DNA from: an uncultured Bacteroidales bacterium
GTDB lineage: Bacteria; Bacteroidota; Bacteroidia; Bacteroidales; Lentimicrobiaceae
Length of the DNA: 64,000 nt
Direction of reading: 5' to 3'
Assembly: GCA_937894795.1 (NCBI GenBank)
Contig: CALCQV010000006.1
Location: 43,066 to 107,065, forward strand
Made by a program: the position numbers and the translations under genes. The notes under the pieces are model-generated. The model did no database searches. It had not been told where the DNA came from and was given only the letters and a program-made list of their open reading frames with translations. Shown piece after piece: positions 54,265 through 63,047 of this stretch. Position 1 is the stretch's first letter; each line of letters opens with the position of its first letter.

Positions 54265-55458
54265 TCATGACCGATTTACAATAGCATCAAGAATCATACC
54301 TGCTATTTTCAATTTAGGCAATGTATCAGTAACTATTTCACTTTTATCAGGAAAGAGCATTGTAACCTTATTGGTATCGGTTCCAAAGCCAGCCCCTTTA
54401 TCTTTAAGTGAATTAAGAACGATCATATTCAGGTTTTTATTATTCAATTTCGTCAGGGCATTTGACTTTTCATTCTCTGTCTCCAAAGCAAACCCCACCA
54501 AAAACTGACCTTGCTTTTTCTTTTTACCCATAGAAGCAAGAATATCATCGGTCAATTTAAGTTTGAGTTCCATTGATTCTTTCTTCTTAATCTTCTCAGG
54601 TGCCGGATTTTCAGGGGTATAGTCGGCAACGGCAGCAGTCATGATAATAATATCATTTTCATCAAATGCTTTATCGCATTGAGTTTTCATTTCAGCAGCC
54701 GAAGTAATGTTGATAACTTTTATATCAGGATTGTTAATCCCAATATGTACCGGACCTGATATCAGTGTTACAATGGCCCCACGATTTGCAGCCTCTTCAG
54801 CAAGCGCATAGCCCATTTTACCCGATGAGTGGTTTCCAATGAACCTGACCGGATCAATGGCTTCAAACGTAGGGCCAGCAGTAATCAGCACATTTTTGTT
54901 TTGAAGACCTTTCTTTTTATTGAAAAAATCACTGATAACCTCTAAAATAACTTCAGGTTCCTCCATGCGGCCGGCACCAATTAACCCACTGGCAAGCTCA
55001 CCTGTTTGAGGCTCAATCAAGAAATTACCGTACGACAGGAGTGTATTGATGTTTTTAGCAGTAGTAGGATGATGAAACATATCAAGGTCCATTGCCGGAG
55101 CAAAGAATACCGGGCACTTGGCAGCCAGATAACAGGTTGACAACAAGTTATCGGCAATGCCATTGGCCATTTTAGCCAATGTATTGGCCGATGCCGGAGC
55201 AACAATGAACAAATCAGCCCACCTACCCCACTCAACATGGCTATGCCAACTGCCATCAACTTTATCATAAGGCTCAATGAGAACCGGTTGTTGTGATAAG
55301 GTAGAGAGTGTCAGCGGGGTAACAAAATCAGTGGCACATTTTGTCATCACCACTTTTACATTGGCTCCCTCTTTTTTCAGTAATCTGACAAGAATTGGAG
55401 TTTTGTAAGCAGCTATGCTACCAGTAATGCCTATGAGTATGTTTTTCCCCTTTAACAT
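54265..55458 (-). CDS. coaBC: Bifunctional CoaBC (PPC synthetase / PPC decarboxylase)
   Basis: 397 residues. It makes 4'-phosphopantetheine from phosphopantothenate and cysteine in coenzyme A synthesis. The N-terminal CoaC half has GITGSIAAYKTPILVRLLKK, the active His in WHSHVEWGR and PAMDLDMFHHP; the C-terminal CoaB half begins NVLITAGPTFEAIDPVRFI. Complete, four bases from the omega gene. Confidence 0.98.
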   Translation of the reverse strand: MLKGKNILIGITGSIAAYKTPILVRLLKKEGANVKVVMTKCATDFVTPLTLSTLSQQPVLIEPYDKVDGSWHSHVEWGRWADLFIVAPASANTLAKMANGIADNLLSTCYLAAKCPVFFAPAMDLDMFHHPTTAKNINTLLSYGNFLIEPQTGELASGLIGAGRMEEPEVILEVISDFFNKKKGLQNKNVLITAGPTFEAIDPVRFIGNHSSGKMGYALAEEAANRGAIVTLISGPVHIGINNPDIKVINITSAAEMKTQCDKAFDENDIIIMTAAVADYTPENPAPEKIKKKESMELKLKLTDDILASMGKKKKQGQFLVGFALETENEKSNALTKLNNKNLNMIVLNSLKDKGAGFGTDTNKVTMLFPDKSEIVTDTLPKLKIAGMILDAIVNRS

Positions 55459-55462
55459 TCAC

Positions 55463-55801
55463 TTAGAATTGTTCTGTTTGAGATTCTTTCAGAGGATTGC
55501 GGAAATGAATCTTGCCATTCAGAAATTCCTGTATTGCAATAAGAGTAGGTTTTGGAAGATTCTCATAATAGCGGGCAATTTCAATCTGCTCCCTATTTTC
55601 AAACACCTCTTCCAGGTTATCGTTTGGAACTGCAAATTCTGAGATTTTTGATGTCAGTTCTTCCTTTAATTCTGATGAAAGCTGGTTAGCTCTTTTTGAA
55701 AGGATAGCAACCGTTTCATACATATTATTGGTAGGTTCCATCAATTCGTGAATATTGCGTGTTACAGCAAGGGTTTCACTTTTTACTTTTTTATAATCCA
55801 T
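55463..55801 (-). CDS. rpoZ: RNA polymerase omega subunit (Bacteroidota form)
   Basis: 112 residues, annotated as Rpb6/omega in this phylum. The omega core NNMYETVAILSKRANQLSSELKEEL (residues about 25-50) is recognisable, and the tail is longer than in E. coli. It lies between bamD and coaBC as in most Bacteroidota. Confidence 0.92.
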   Translation of the reverse strand: MDYKKVKSETLAVTRNIHELMEPTNNMYETVAILSKRANQLSSELKEELTSKISEFAVPNDNLEEVFENREQIEIARYYENLPKPTLIAIQEFLNGKIHFRNPLKESQTEQF

Positions 55802-55802
55802 A

Positions 55803-56609
55803 TTATTTGTGTGTTGTTAACAAATTCTGAAGTTCACGATCGGTATTTTTCTTTAACTGCAATACCTCTTTGGTATATGATGATTCAGGATAACTTGCCA
55901 TGAAGTTATCAAGGGCATCGGCAGTAGCCTGAAAGCGTTCCTGTTTTTTATTTTCGAAACTTTTCTGGGCATAATAGTATGATCCTTTTGCAATGTGGAA
56001 CATGGCATATTCCCTGTATTTGGTATCAGGATAATCCTTTATGAGATTCTGGAAATTAATGATGGCAGCCTTGTAATCTTCCATTTGGAAATATAGTTTG
56101 GCAACATCAAGTGCTTTTGTTTCAAGTTTGCCGCGCAATTCATCAATTAATTCATTAGCCCTTGCCACTCGTGAGCTAGCCGGATGCTGATTAATAAAAA
56201 GCTGCAGCCCCTGAATGGCGTCAAGTGAAACCTGTTGGTCAAGACTTGACGGAGGTGAATCAAGGTAATTGCAATAAGCGCTCAGAAAAGCTGACTCTTC
56301 AGCATTTCTGCTGCTTGGGTAGTTGGCTGCAAATTGCTTGAAATAATAGCTTGCAAGAATATAATCTTCCTGTTCATAGTGTGCATAAGCATAGTAGAAG
56401 GCAATCTTCTCCGCCTTATCGGTTCCTTTGTAATAAGGCTGTAACTGATCAAAAAGCTGAATAGCACGGTAAAAGTCCTTTTCTTCAAAGTACTTGATGG
56501 CGGTTTCATATTTTGCTTCATTATCAGTGCTCTTGAGCAGTTTTTGATACTTGCTGCACGAAGCAAGCATCAATGTAACCAAAAAGATCGGTAGGAGTTT
56601 TCGAATCAT
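55803..56609 (-). CDS. bamD: Outer membrane assembly factor BamD
   Basis: 268 residues. Lipoprotein (lipobox LASC, lipidated Cys at 18). Five TPR-like repeats: KYETAIKYFEEKDFYRAIQLF, KAEKIAFYYAYAHYEQEDY and later copies. It works with BamA to insert beta-barrel proteins. First gene of the bamD-omega-coaBC-DUF4835-recN run. Confidence 0.95.
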   Translation of the reverse strand: MIRKLLPIFLVTLMLASCSKYQKLLKSTDNEAKYETAIKYFEEKDFYRAIQLFDQLQPYYKGTDKAEKIAFYYAYAHYEQEDYILASYYFKQFAANYPSSRNAEESAFLSAYCNYLDSPPSSLDQQVSLDAIQGLQLFINQHPASSRVARANELIDELRGKLETKALDVAKLYFQMEDYKAAIINFQNLIKDYPDTKYREYAMFHIAKGSYYYAQKSFENKKQERFQATADALDNFMASYPESSYTKEVLQLKKNTDRELQNLLTTHK

Positions 56610-56613
56610 GGTG

Positions 56614-56621
56614 CAAAATTA
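56614..56621 (-). promoter_or_regulatory. -7 promoter element for the bamD operon
   Basis: Minus strand TAATTTTG, an exact match, close to the ATG at 56609. Confidence 0.6.
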
Positions 56622-56707
56622 AACATATAAAGCTTACAACAAACGCCTTATCATCATAAATAATATAGCTTTATACCCCTTTGTTAACATTTTTTATAAT
56701 CACATGC

Positions 56708-58000
56708 CTATTCAATGGCTTTTTTATAGGCTGTAATGCATCTATTTCGTGCAAAATCATGGTCTATTATTGGTGGGGGGTAATCATTTGTTCCAAATTC
56801 AGGCACCCATTTTTTTATATATCTGAATTCTGGATCAAAGCGCTCCTGTTGCCTTGTTGGATTAAATATTCTGAAGTAAGGAGCGGCATCACAACCACAT
56901 CCTGCTACCCATTGCCAGTTACCATTGTTTGATGCCTGGTCAAAATCAAGCAGATGAGCGGCAAACCATGCTTCACCCCATCGCCAGTCAATTAAAAGGT
57001 GCTTTACCAGGAAACTTGCCACCGACATTCGAACCCTGTTGTGCATAAAACCGGTGGCATTCATCTCCCGAATTCCTGCATCAACCAATGGATATCCGGT
57101 CATTCCGTTACACCACTTTTCAAACTGATCCTCATCATTCAGCCATTCAATCTTATCATACTGTTTACGAAAACTTCCCTTTGCAACATGAGGGAACAGA
57201 GCCAGTATATGTGCAAAAAACTCCCTCCATATCAGCTCATTTAACCAGGTGCTGCTGTATTCGCGTGCGGCTTCAACACACCGTCGTATGCTAAGTGTGC
57301 CAAATCTCAGATGTGGCCCAATACGGGTGGTGGCATCCATCCATGGATAATCCCTGGTTAGGGCATAACCTGATATCTGTTGAACAGGAAGTTGAGTAAC
57401 CGGATATTCATTAAAGGTTGAATTGAAACCCAACTCCTCAATTGATTGTATGTGTGAATTATCAGCAAGGCATAAGTTATTCAGAAACCTCTCAACCGGA
57501 TAACTTTGCACCTTTTCATCATCAAGCTTTTCTATCCATTTTTTGCTGAATGGAGTAAAAATTTCATAGGGTTTTCCATCAGGTTTCATTATTTCACCGG
57601 GTCTGAATATGAGCTGATCACTAAAGGTATGGAATCCTTTTCCATTCTCTGCCAGCAAAATTCTTATCTCATTATCGCGCTCAAGTGCATAAGGCTCATA
57701 ATCTTCGTTTGTAAAAACATTCTCAAATTCAAGTGTTTCCAGTAATACTTTAAATATTTCAACCGGCTTTCCATATTTACAATTAAGACTGCTCCTGTAT
57801 TTTCGCAATTCATCGTCCACCAAAGTTATATGATGATGAATAAAGGGAATCCTGATATCACCGGGTGTCAGGCGGCTAAGAATATTCTCATCAAAAATGA
57901 ACAGAGGCATCACCGGGAGTGACGATTTCAGCGCCTGATACAAACCATGATTATCGAACAAACGTAAATCTCTTCTAAACCAGAAGATATTAACTGACAT
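56708..58000 (-). CDS. phrB: Deoxyribodipyrimidine photolyase (cryptochrome/photolyase family)
   Basis: 430 residues from the ATG at 58000; the longer frame adds 39 residues that do not look like protein. It repairs UV-induced pyrimidine dimers. N-terminal antenna domain NIFWFRRDLRLFDNHGLYQA; C-terminal FAD domain with GYPLVDAGIREMNATGFMHN, LIDWRWGEAWFA, NNGNWQWVAGCGCDAAPY and RIFNPTRQQERFD. Class I CPD type. Divergent from the oxoamine-synthase-like gene. Confidence 0.96.
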   Translation of the reverse strand: MSVNIFWFRRDLRLFDNHGLYQALKSSLPVMPLFIFDENILSRLTPGDIRIPFIHHHITLVDDELRKYRSSLNCKYGKPVEIFKVLLETLEFENVFTNEDYEPYALERDNEIRILLAENGKGFHTFSDQLIFRPGEIMKPDGKPYEIFTPFSKKWIEKLDDEKVQSYPVERFLNNLCLADNSHIQSIEELGFNSTFNEYPVTQLPVQQISGYALTRDYPWMDATTRIGPHLRFGTLSIRRCVEAAREYSSTWLNELIWREFFAHILALFPHVAKGSFRKQYDKIEWLNDEDQFEKWCNGMTGYPLVDAGIREMNATGFMHNRVRMSVASFLVKHLLIDWRWGEAWFAAHLLDFDQASNNGNWQWVAGCGCDAAPYFRIFNPTRQQERFDPEFRYIKKWVPEFGTNDYPPPIIDHDFARNRCITAYKKAIE

Positions 58001-58179
58001 TATGCTGGTGGTTGAATGGATAAAATTATCAAATTCCCAAATAAACAAGCCAATGATCGCTTTGTTTGGCAAGCCGGCTTCATTCCAACAGGTATTTATT
58101 GAATCAGACAGAGGCATTTCAAATTAAAAAAGAGCTGAACTTTTATGTATGGATTGTTTTAAGAAATTAAGGAATTAGT

Positions 58180-58187
58180 TAGCTTTG
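58180..58187 (+). promoter_or_regulatory. -7 promoter element for the 58227 gene
   Basis: TAGCTTTG, an exact TAnnTTTG match. It covers the first possible start (TTG at 58185), so translation must begin further downstream. Confidence 0.65.
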
Positions 58188-58226
58188 CACAACTTAAAAA
58201 ACAGTGTAAACCAAAACTATAATACC

Positions 58227-59477
58227 GTGGATATTTTTGAAAAGAGGGTTATGAACCTGGGTCCATTGGGCATGTATGCCAAGCAGGCTGATGGTTATTT
58301 TATGTTTCCTAAACTGGAAGGTGAAATTGGTAATCGCATGAAATTCAAAGGGAAGGAAATGCTTGTATGGAGTCTCAACAATTACCTGGGGCTTGCCAAT
58401 CATCCTGAGGTGCGTGAAGCCGATGCCAAAGCCGCAACGGACTGGGGCCTTGCATATCCAATGGGAGCCCGCATGATGTCGGGGCAAACCATTTATCATG
58501 AGCAATTGGAACGTGAGCTTGCTGCCTTCGTAGGTAAAGAAGACGCTTTTCTTTTAAATTACGGATACCAGGGCATGATCTCCATCATTGATTCACTGGT
58601 TGACCGCAAGGATGTAATAGTCTATGACTCCGAAGCACACGCTTGTATCATTGATGGTTTAAGGCTTCACCTGGGCAAACGTTTTGTGTACCCGCACAAC
58701 AATATTGAGAACATGAAGATCCAGTTGCAACGTGCCCGTAAACTTACACAGGAGTCAGGTGGCGGCATACTTGTAATTACTGAAGGTGTTTATGGAATGA
58801 CAGGTGACCAGGGAAAACTAAAGGAGATAGTAGAGCTTAAGAAAGAGTTTGATTTCAGACTTCTGGTTGATGATGCACATGGCTTTGGAACCATGGGTAG
58901 TACAGGTGCCGGTACACATCAGGAACAGGGTGTTATGGACGGAGTGGATGTATATTTCGGCACATTTGCCAAGGCTATGGCCGGTATAGGCGCCTTTGTT
59001 GCCACAAAATCAGAGATTGTTGACTACCTGCGCCATAATATGCGCTCACAAACGTATGCAAAATCATTGCCCATGCCTTTCGTTATGGGATCACTGAAAC
59101 GTTTGGAATTGATCAGAACACACCCTGAATTAAAAGATAACCTCTGGAAAATTGTCAATGCTTTGCAGTCGGGTTTACGTGAATCGGGCTTTAATCTTGG
59201 CAATGCCGCATCACCGGTAACCCCCGTAATACTTGAAGGCGGCATACCTGAAGGCACCCAGATTACCGTTGACATGCGTGAAAATCACAGTATCTTCTGT
59301 TCAATGGTAACTTACCCCGTAGTTCCAAAGGGTATGATATTGCTTCGCTTGATACCTACTGCCGTACACACCCTTGAGGATGTCAATTACACTATTAATG
59401 CTTTCAAGGAAGTACGGCAAAAACTTAACGACGGCGTTTATGCCAAGGAAATGTTTGACATTTCGGTACTGTCGTAA
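58227..59477 (+). CDS. Alpha-oxoamine synthase-like PLP enzyme (KBL/SPT/BioF family)
   Basis: 416 residues from GTG at 58227 (VDIFEK); ATG at 58251 is the alternative. Fold I features: YLGLANHPEVREAD, LLNYGYQGMISIID, SEAHACIIDGLRL, ITEGVYGMTGD, LLVDDAHGFGTMG and TFAKAMAGIG (PLP Lys). The family joins an amino acid to an acyl-CoA: 2-amino-3-ketobutyrate ligase, 8-amino-7-oxononanoate synthase or serine palmitoyltransferase. I cannot choose between them; Bacteroidota often use such genes for sphingolipids. No fatty or biotin synthesis partner is adjacent. Confidence 0.88.
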   Translation: MDIFEKRVMNLGPLGMYAKQADGYFMFPKLEGEIGNRMKFKGKEMLVWSLNNYLGLANHPEVREADAKAATDWGLAYPMGARMMSGQTIYHEQLERELAAFVGKEDAFLLNYGYQGMISIIDSLVDRKDVIVYDSEAHACIIDGLRLHLGKRFVYPHNNIENMKIQLQRARKLTQESGGGILVITEGVYGMTGDQGKLKEIVELKKEFDFRLLVDDAHGFGTMGSTGAGTHQEQGVMDGVDVYFGTFAKAMAGIGAFVATKSEIVDYLRHNMRSQTYAKSLPMPFVMGSLKRLELIRTHPELKDNLWKIVNALQSGLRESGFNLGNAASPVTPVILEGGIPEGTQITVDMRENHSIFCSMVTYPVVPKGMILLRLIPTAVHTLEDVNYTINAFKEVRQKLNDGVYAKEMFDISVLS

Positions 59478-59515
59478 GAAAATCTCAGTATTACAGATAC
59501 CAAATAAATGAATTT

Positions 59516-59552
59516 AAAAGGGAAGATGCAGCAGCCTCTTCCCTTTTTGATT
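59516..59552 (+). terminator. Rho-independent terminator after the 58227 gene
   Basis: 11-bp stem AAAAGGGAAGA (59516-59526) / TCTTCCCTTTT (59537-59547) with a 10-nt loop and a T-run. Since the arms are A/T rich at the ends it may work in both directions. Confidence 0.9.
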
Positions 59553-59652
59553 TCCTCTCTCACTCTTTTAATTTCCTTGGCAATAAAATACAGCTATGAA
59601 CTTAATTAAGGGTTCAAGAAAACTGTAATTAATACTTTATGCAGAAACCGGT

Positions 59653-61176
59653 TCACGACCTCTTGCCTCCAAAAATGGAGCCCAGTATGCCTCTCACCAG
59701 TTGCCTTCCAATGGTATTGCTTAGATTACGAGTTATGGCCCTGCCGGTTTGTTTGGTTAATTCGCCCAGTATTTCGGAGCCTGCACTTCTGTTCCGGCGA
59801 GCCGCTTTTTCTTTGGCAGCTTCTGCCCTCTCCTTTTGTATCAGTTCCTTGGTCTCTTTTTCAGCCTGTTCCTTTTCCAAACGTACCTTCGCATCCTGCT
59901 CCATACGTTTTGATAGAATTTCAAAAGCTGATTCTCTATCAACAGTTCTTTCATAGACTCCATAAACGGCTGATTTCTGGATTAGTCGGGATCTTTCATC
60001 ATCAGTAATGGGGCCAATCTGACCTGATGGCGGCAAAATAAAGGCCCGTTCCACCATTGAGGGTATGCCTTTGGGATCAAGAAATGAGACCAGCGCCTCA
60101 CCCACTCCAAGCTGTGTAATGACCTCTTCCACATCCACATTGGGGTTGGTTCTGAAGGTTTGTGCTGCAGCCTTAACTGCTTTCTGGTCACGGGGAGTGA
60201 AAGCCCTCAGGGCATGCTGAATACGGTTACCCAATTGGCCAAGCACTTCATCAGGAACATCAAGTGGATTCTGTGTAACAAAGAACACACCAACACCCTT
60301 TGATCTGATAAGGCGTACCACCTGCTCAATCTTTTCAAGCAGTACTTTGGGTGCTTCATCAAACAACAAGTGGGCCTCATCAAAGAAAAACACCAGTTTA
60401 GGCTTCTCAAGATCGCCGGCTTCAGGCAATTCTTCAAACAGCTCACTCAGCAACCATAAAAGAAATGTAGTGTATAAACGGGGCGACTGCATTAGTTTTT
60501 CAGCAGCCATAATGTTGATTACACCCAGCCCTTCAGCATTGGTCTGTAATAAATCGAAAATATCAAAGGCCGGTTCACCGAAAAATTGATTGCCACCCTG
60601 ATCTTCAAACATCAATAGGTTGCGCTGTATTGTACCAATACTCGCGGCTGAAATGTTACCGTAGGTAGTAATAAACTTATCGCGGTTGTTACCCACAAAC
60701 TCCAATAATGTTGTAAGATCTTTCAGGTCAAGCAGTAGCAAGTCGTTGTCATCAGCTATGCGGAAGGCAATGTTAAGCACCCCTTCCTGCGTTTCATTCA
60801 GATTGAGCATTCTACCCACAAGCAGAGGGCCCATTTCTGTAATGGTTGTGCGGATGGGATGTCCTTTTTCACCAAATACATCATAGAAGCATACAGGAAA
60901 AGCCCTGTTAGTATAATGCGTCAATCCTAATTTATCAACCCGATCGAGAATCTTCTGATTCGGGACACCGGCTTTGCTAATGCCTGATACATCACCCTTT
61001 ATATCAGTAAGAAAAACGGGAACGCCCTGACGACTAAAGCTTTCGGCCAGAACTTGCAGACTGACAGTCTTACCGGTGCCGGTGGCACCTGCAATCAAGC
61101 CATGCCTATTAGACATTTGAGGAATAATGTGAATTTCCTTGTCTGATTTCGCTATGTAAGTATTATTGTTATCCAT
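59653..61176 (-). CDS. HerA-like ATPase (DUF853 type)
   Basis: 507 residues from the ATG at 61176, supported by a -7 box 20 bases upstream; the longer frame is rejected. RecA-like fold: Walker A GATGTGKTVS at 30-38, Walker B LVFFFDEAHLLFDEAP near 250, and GVFFVTQNPLDVPDEVLGQLG near 290. A C-terminal Lys/Glu/Ala-rich helix precedes a Gly/Arg-rich end. HerA-type pumps translocate DNA; stand-alone DUF853 proteins are uncharacterised, and no NurA nuclease is adjacent. Confidence 0.92.
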   Translation of the reverse strand: MDNNNTYIAKSDKEIHIIPQMSNRHGLIAGATGTGKTVSLQVLAESFSRQGVPVFLTDIKGDVSGISKAGVPNQKILDRVDKLGLTHYTNRAFPVCFYDVFGEKGHPIRTTITEMGPLLVGRMLNLNETQEGVLNIAFRIADDNDLLLLDLKDLTTLLEFVGNNRDKFITTYGNISAASIGTIQRNLLMFEDQGGNQFFGEPAFDIFDLLQTNAEGLGVINIMAAEKLMQSPRLYTTFLLWLLSELFEELPEAGDLEKPKLVFFFDEAHLLFDEAPKVLLEKIEQVVRLIRSKGVGVFFVTQNPLDVPDEVLGQLGNRIQHALRAFTPRDQKAVKAAAQTFRTNPNVDVEEVITQLGVGEALVSFLDPKGIPSMVERAFILPPSGQIGPITDDERSRLIQKSAVYGVYERTVDRESAFEILSKRMEQDAKVRLEKEQAEKETKELIQKERAEAAKEKAARRNRSAGSEILGELTKQTGRAITRNLSNTIGRQLVRGILGSIFGGKRS

Positions 61177-61195
61177 GCTATTAAATTTCTTTAAG

Positions 61196-61203
61196 CAAAT
61201 ATA
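61196..61203 (-). promoter_or_regulatory. -7 promoter element for the HerA-like gene
   Basis: Minus strand TATATTTG, an exact match, 20 bases before the ATG at 61176. Confidence 0.6.
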
Positions 61204-61252
61204 AAGAATAAAAGATGTTAAAACCTTATATTTACCATCAAAATCACGACAA

Positions 61253-62089
61253 ATGATATTTAGCGGACTCCTTGAAAAGATTAAACATAACAGGGAAACA
61301 TTATATACAATTATTTTTGAGGCCGACACTAAGGCAGGTAAATTGTTTGATATAACCCTGATCTGGTCAATATTGATAAGTGTATTCATTGTAATCCTTG
61401 AGAGTATTCACCTGCAGGACACCTCACTACGCATATTTTTTGCCATTGGTGAATGGTTTTTCACCATCCTGTTCACTATAGAATATTTACTAAGGCTTTA
61501 TGTTGTACGAAAGAAACTGGCTTATGCATTCAGCTTCTATGGCATCATTGACCTACTCTCGATCTTGCCTACCTTTTTAAGCATCATACTGCCGGGTGCC
61601 CAGTACCTGATGGATATACGTATTTTAAGATTGATGCGTATATTCAGAATCTTCAAACTTTCAAGATTCATACGTGAAGCCCAAACATTACGCAGGGCTT
61701 TGATGGCCAGCATGCATAAGATAATTGTCTTTTTCTCAACCATTGCATTGCTGGTAATAGTAATTGGTTCATTGATGTATGTAATTGAAGGACCTGCAAA
61801 TGGTTATAAAAATATCCCTACCGGCATTTATTGGGCCATTGTAACACTAACCACCGTAGGTTACGGAGACATATCCCCCCAAACCGGTTTAGGACAATTC
61901 ATTGCCAGTATAGTGATGGTTATAGGTTATTCTATCATAGCAGTACCCACCGGAATATTTGCTGCAGAGTTTTCACGCAAGAAACCTGACTCGCAAACCA
62001 CCACACAAGTGTGCCCCCACTGTTTGAAGGAGGGTCACGATGCCGATGCCATCAACTGCAAATACTGTGGAACCGTATTAAATCCTTGA
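61253..62089 (+). CDS. Voltage-gated potassium channel-like protein with C-terminal zinc ribbon
   Basis: 278 residues. Six membrane segments: S1-S3 (about 38-60, 70-85 and 95-115), an S4 with spaced Arg (RILRLMRIFRIFKLSRFIRE), S5, the pore helix and selectivity filter TLTTVGYGDISP near 200, and S6. The cytoplasmic tail ends in a small zinc-ribbon-like module with two Cys pairs, CPHCLKEG and CKYCG. The channel class (Kv-like tetrameric, Kch/KvAP) is confident; the metal tail is unusual. Divergent from the HerA-like gene. Confidence 0.93.
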   Translation: MIFSGLLEKIKHNRETLYTIIFEADTKAGKLFDITLIWSILISVFIVILESIHLQDTSLRIFFAIGEWFFTILFTIEYLLRLYVVRKKLAYAFSFYGIIDLLSILPTFLSIILPGAQYLMDIRILRLMRIFRIFKLSRFIREAQTLRRALMASMHKIIVFFSTIALLVIVIGSLMYVIEGPANGYKNIPTGIYWAIVTLTTVGYGDISPQTGLGQFIASIVMVIGYSIIAVPTGIFAAEFSRKKPDSQTTTQVCPHCLKEGHDADAINCKYCGTVLNP

Positions 62090-62100
62090 ATGTTTGATGA

Positions 62101-62748
62101 TTAAAGGATAAACTGACCAATCCATTTGGAATTGGAAACATTTGCCTTGCCCCCATTAACATGCTTGAACGGGTGTACGGTGAAGAATATAAACAATTCA
62201 ATCACTTCACCTTCAGAGCATTGTTCACATGGAATCTTTGCCGACTGATCACTCCGCTTATTGGTAGTGAGGTGTATAACTGCAGAATCTTTCGTTTGAT
62301 TGTACACAACAACTACCGGAGAATCATTTTCGTGATGAAATTTCCACTCTTCCGTTCCTTCCCAGGCAATATCAAAAAATCCATCCTGATCAATGGATGT
62401 ATTAACAGTAGCAACATTACTCAATTCACCATTTGAAATTTCGAACCACGACAAGTTATTCGTTATATTGTTTTGCCGTGCCAGCTTATATTTACTGGCG
62501 TTAATAGAAATTGCCACATTGTAGGGAGCACGATTTGCATCAAAATCCCTAAAACCAATGTCGATAGCTTTTTTCATTTTCCGCACAAGATTAACTACAT
62601 AAACAAATTGCTGCTGTGCAACAGCAAATGCGGGTGTAATTTTCTTTTCGGTTTTTGGCCTGCTACGGGAAACCGTCTTTCCTTTCCTCTGATAAATAGA
62701 AACATCGCCTGTCATACCCTGCCAGGCACCATTTTTCAAAATAGCCAT
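62101..62748 (-). CDS. DUF6266 family protein
   Basis: 215 residues with the family start MAILKNGAWQGMTGDVSIYQRKG followed by a helical segment with QFVYVVNLVRKMKKAIDIGF and two beta-rich halves (about 100-215). Function is unknown. It is paralogous to the gene at 63141 and divergently arranged with it. No signal peptide is evident. Confidence 0.85.
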   Translation of the reverse strand: MAILKNGAWQGMTGDVSIYQRKGKTVSRSRPKTEKKITPAFAVAQQQFVYVVNLVRKMKKAIDIGFRDFDANRAPYNVAISINASKYKLARQNNITNNLSWFEISNGELSNVATVNTSIDQDGFFDIAWEGTEEWKFHHENDSPVVVVYNQTKDSAVIHLTTNKRSDQSAKIPCEQCSEGEVIELFIFFTVHPFKHVNGGKANVSNSKWIGQFIL

Positions 62749-62796
62749 AATAGAGTTTTTTTATTTGTTGTTTAAATTGTTTTCAAACTGCTCCAA

Positions 62797-62804
62797 CAAA
62801 GATA
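62797..62804 (-). promoter_or_regulatory. -7 promoter element for the 62748 gene
   Basis: Minus strand TATCTTTG, an exact match, about 49 bases before the ATG. Array B starts about 40 bp further upstream, just beyond where the -33 element should be. Confidence 0.55.
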
Positions 62805-62845
62805 AGAATTATTTTAATCAGACTTCACATTAAAGCCCATTTTTA

Positions 62846-62927
62846 TACGTTAATTATATGTGTCTTGTACGTGTTTTATACATGTTTACACGTACAAAAT
62901 ACGTATAAAACACGTATGAAACACGTA
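62846..62927. repeat. Array B: 11-bp phased inverted repeat array between two DUF6266 genes
   Basis: Right arm: ACGTA at 62890, 62901, 62912 and 62923, exactly 11 bp apart, each followed by a variant of TRAAA. Left arm: TACGT at 62846, TATGT at 62857, TACGT at 62868 and TACAT at 62879, also exactly 11 bp apart and inverted relative to the right arm. Perfect 14-bp dyad TACGTGTTTTATAC (62868-62881) / GTATAAAACACGTA (62903-62916). Arms 62857-62887 and 62897-62927 pair at 25 of 31 positions around 9 nt, and all six exceptions are transitions. Upstream it is close to the 62748 promoter. Confidence 0.88.
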
Positions 62928-63011
62928 TGAAATAGGAAATAAGGATAAATTTTGAGAAAATTAAAACTTAGCCCTTCAGAGAGTTTGCAACCATCAATAA
63001 TCAATTTCATA

Positions 63012-63047
63012 TTGCACCAACTTCTATTGTTATATTTACTGGTGCAA
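63012..63047. repeat. Inverted repeat TTGCACCA/TGGTGCAA before the 63141 gene
   Basis: TTGCACCA (63012-63019) and TGGTGCAA (63040-63047), 20 bases apart, upstream of a TATTTTTG -7-like element at 63061-63068 and 94 bp before the ATG. Operator-like position. The remaining sequence of the 392-base gap shows nothing else I can name. Confidence 0.55.

Noticed and set aside
56708..58117. Longer photolyase start at 58117
   Set aside because: The extra 39 residues are not related to the family; the antenna domain starts normally at the ATG at 58000.
59653..61389. Longer HerA-like protein with a 71-residue N-terminal extension
   Set aside because: The extension runs through a -7 promoter box and into the divergent channel gene; the ATG at 61176 is supported.
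62846..62927. CRISPR array
   Set aside because: Units are 11 bp with no spacers between them, the arms are inverted, and there is no cas gene in the window.
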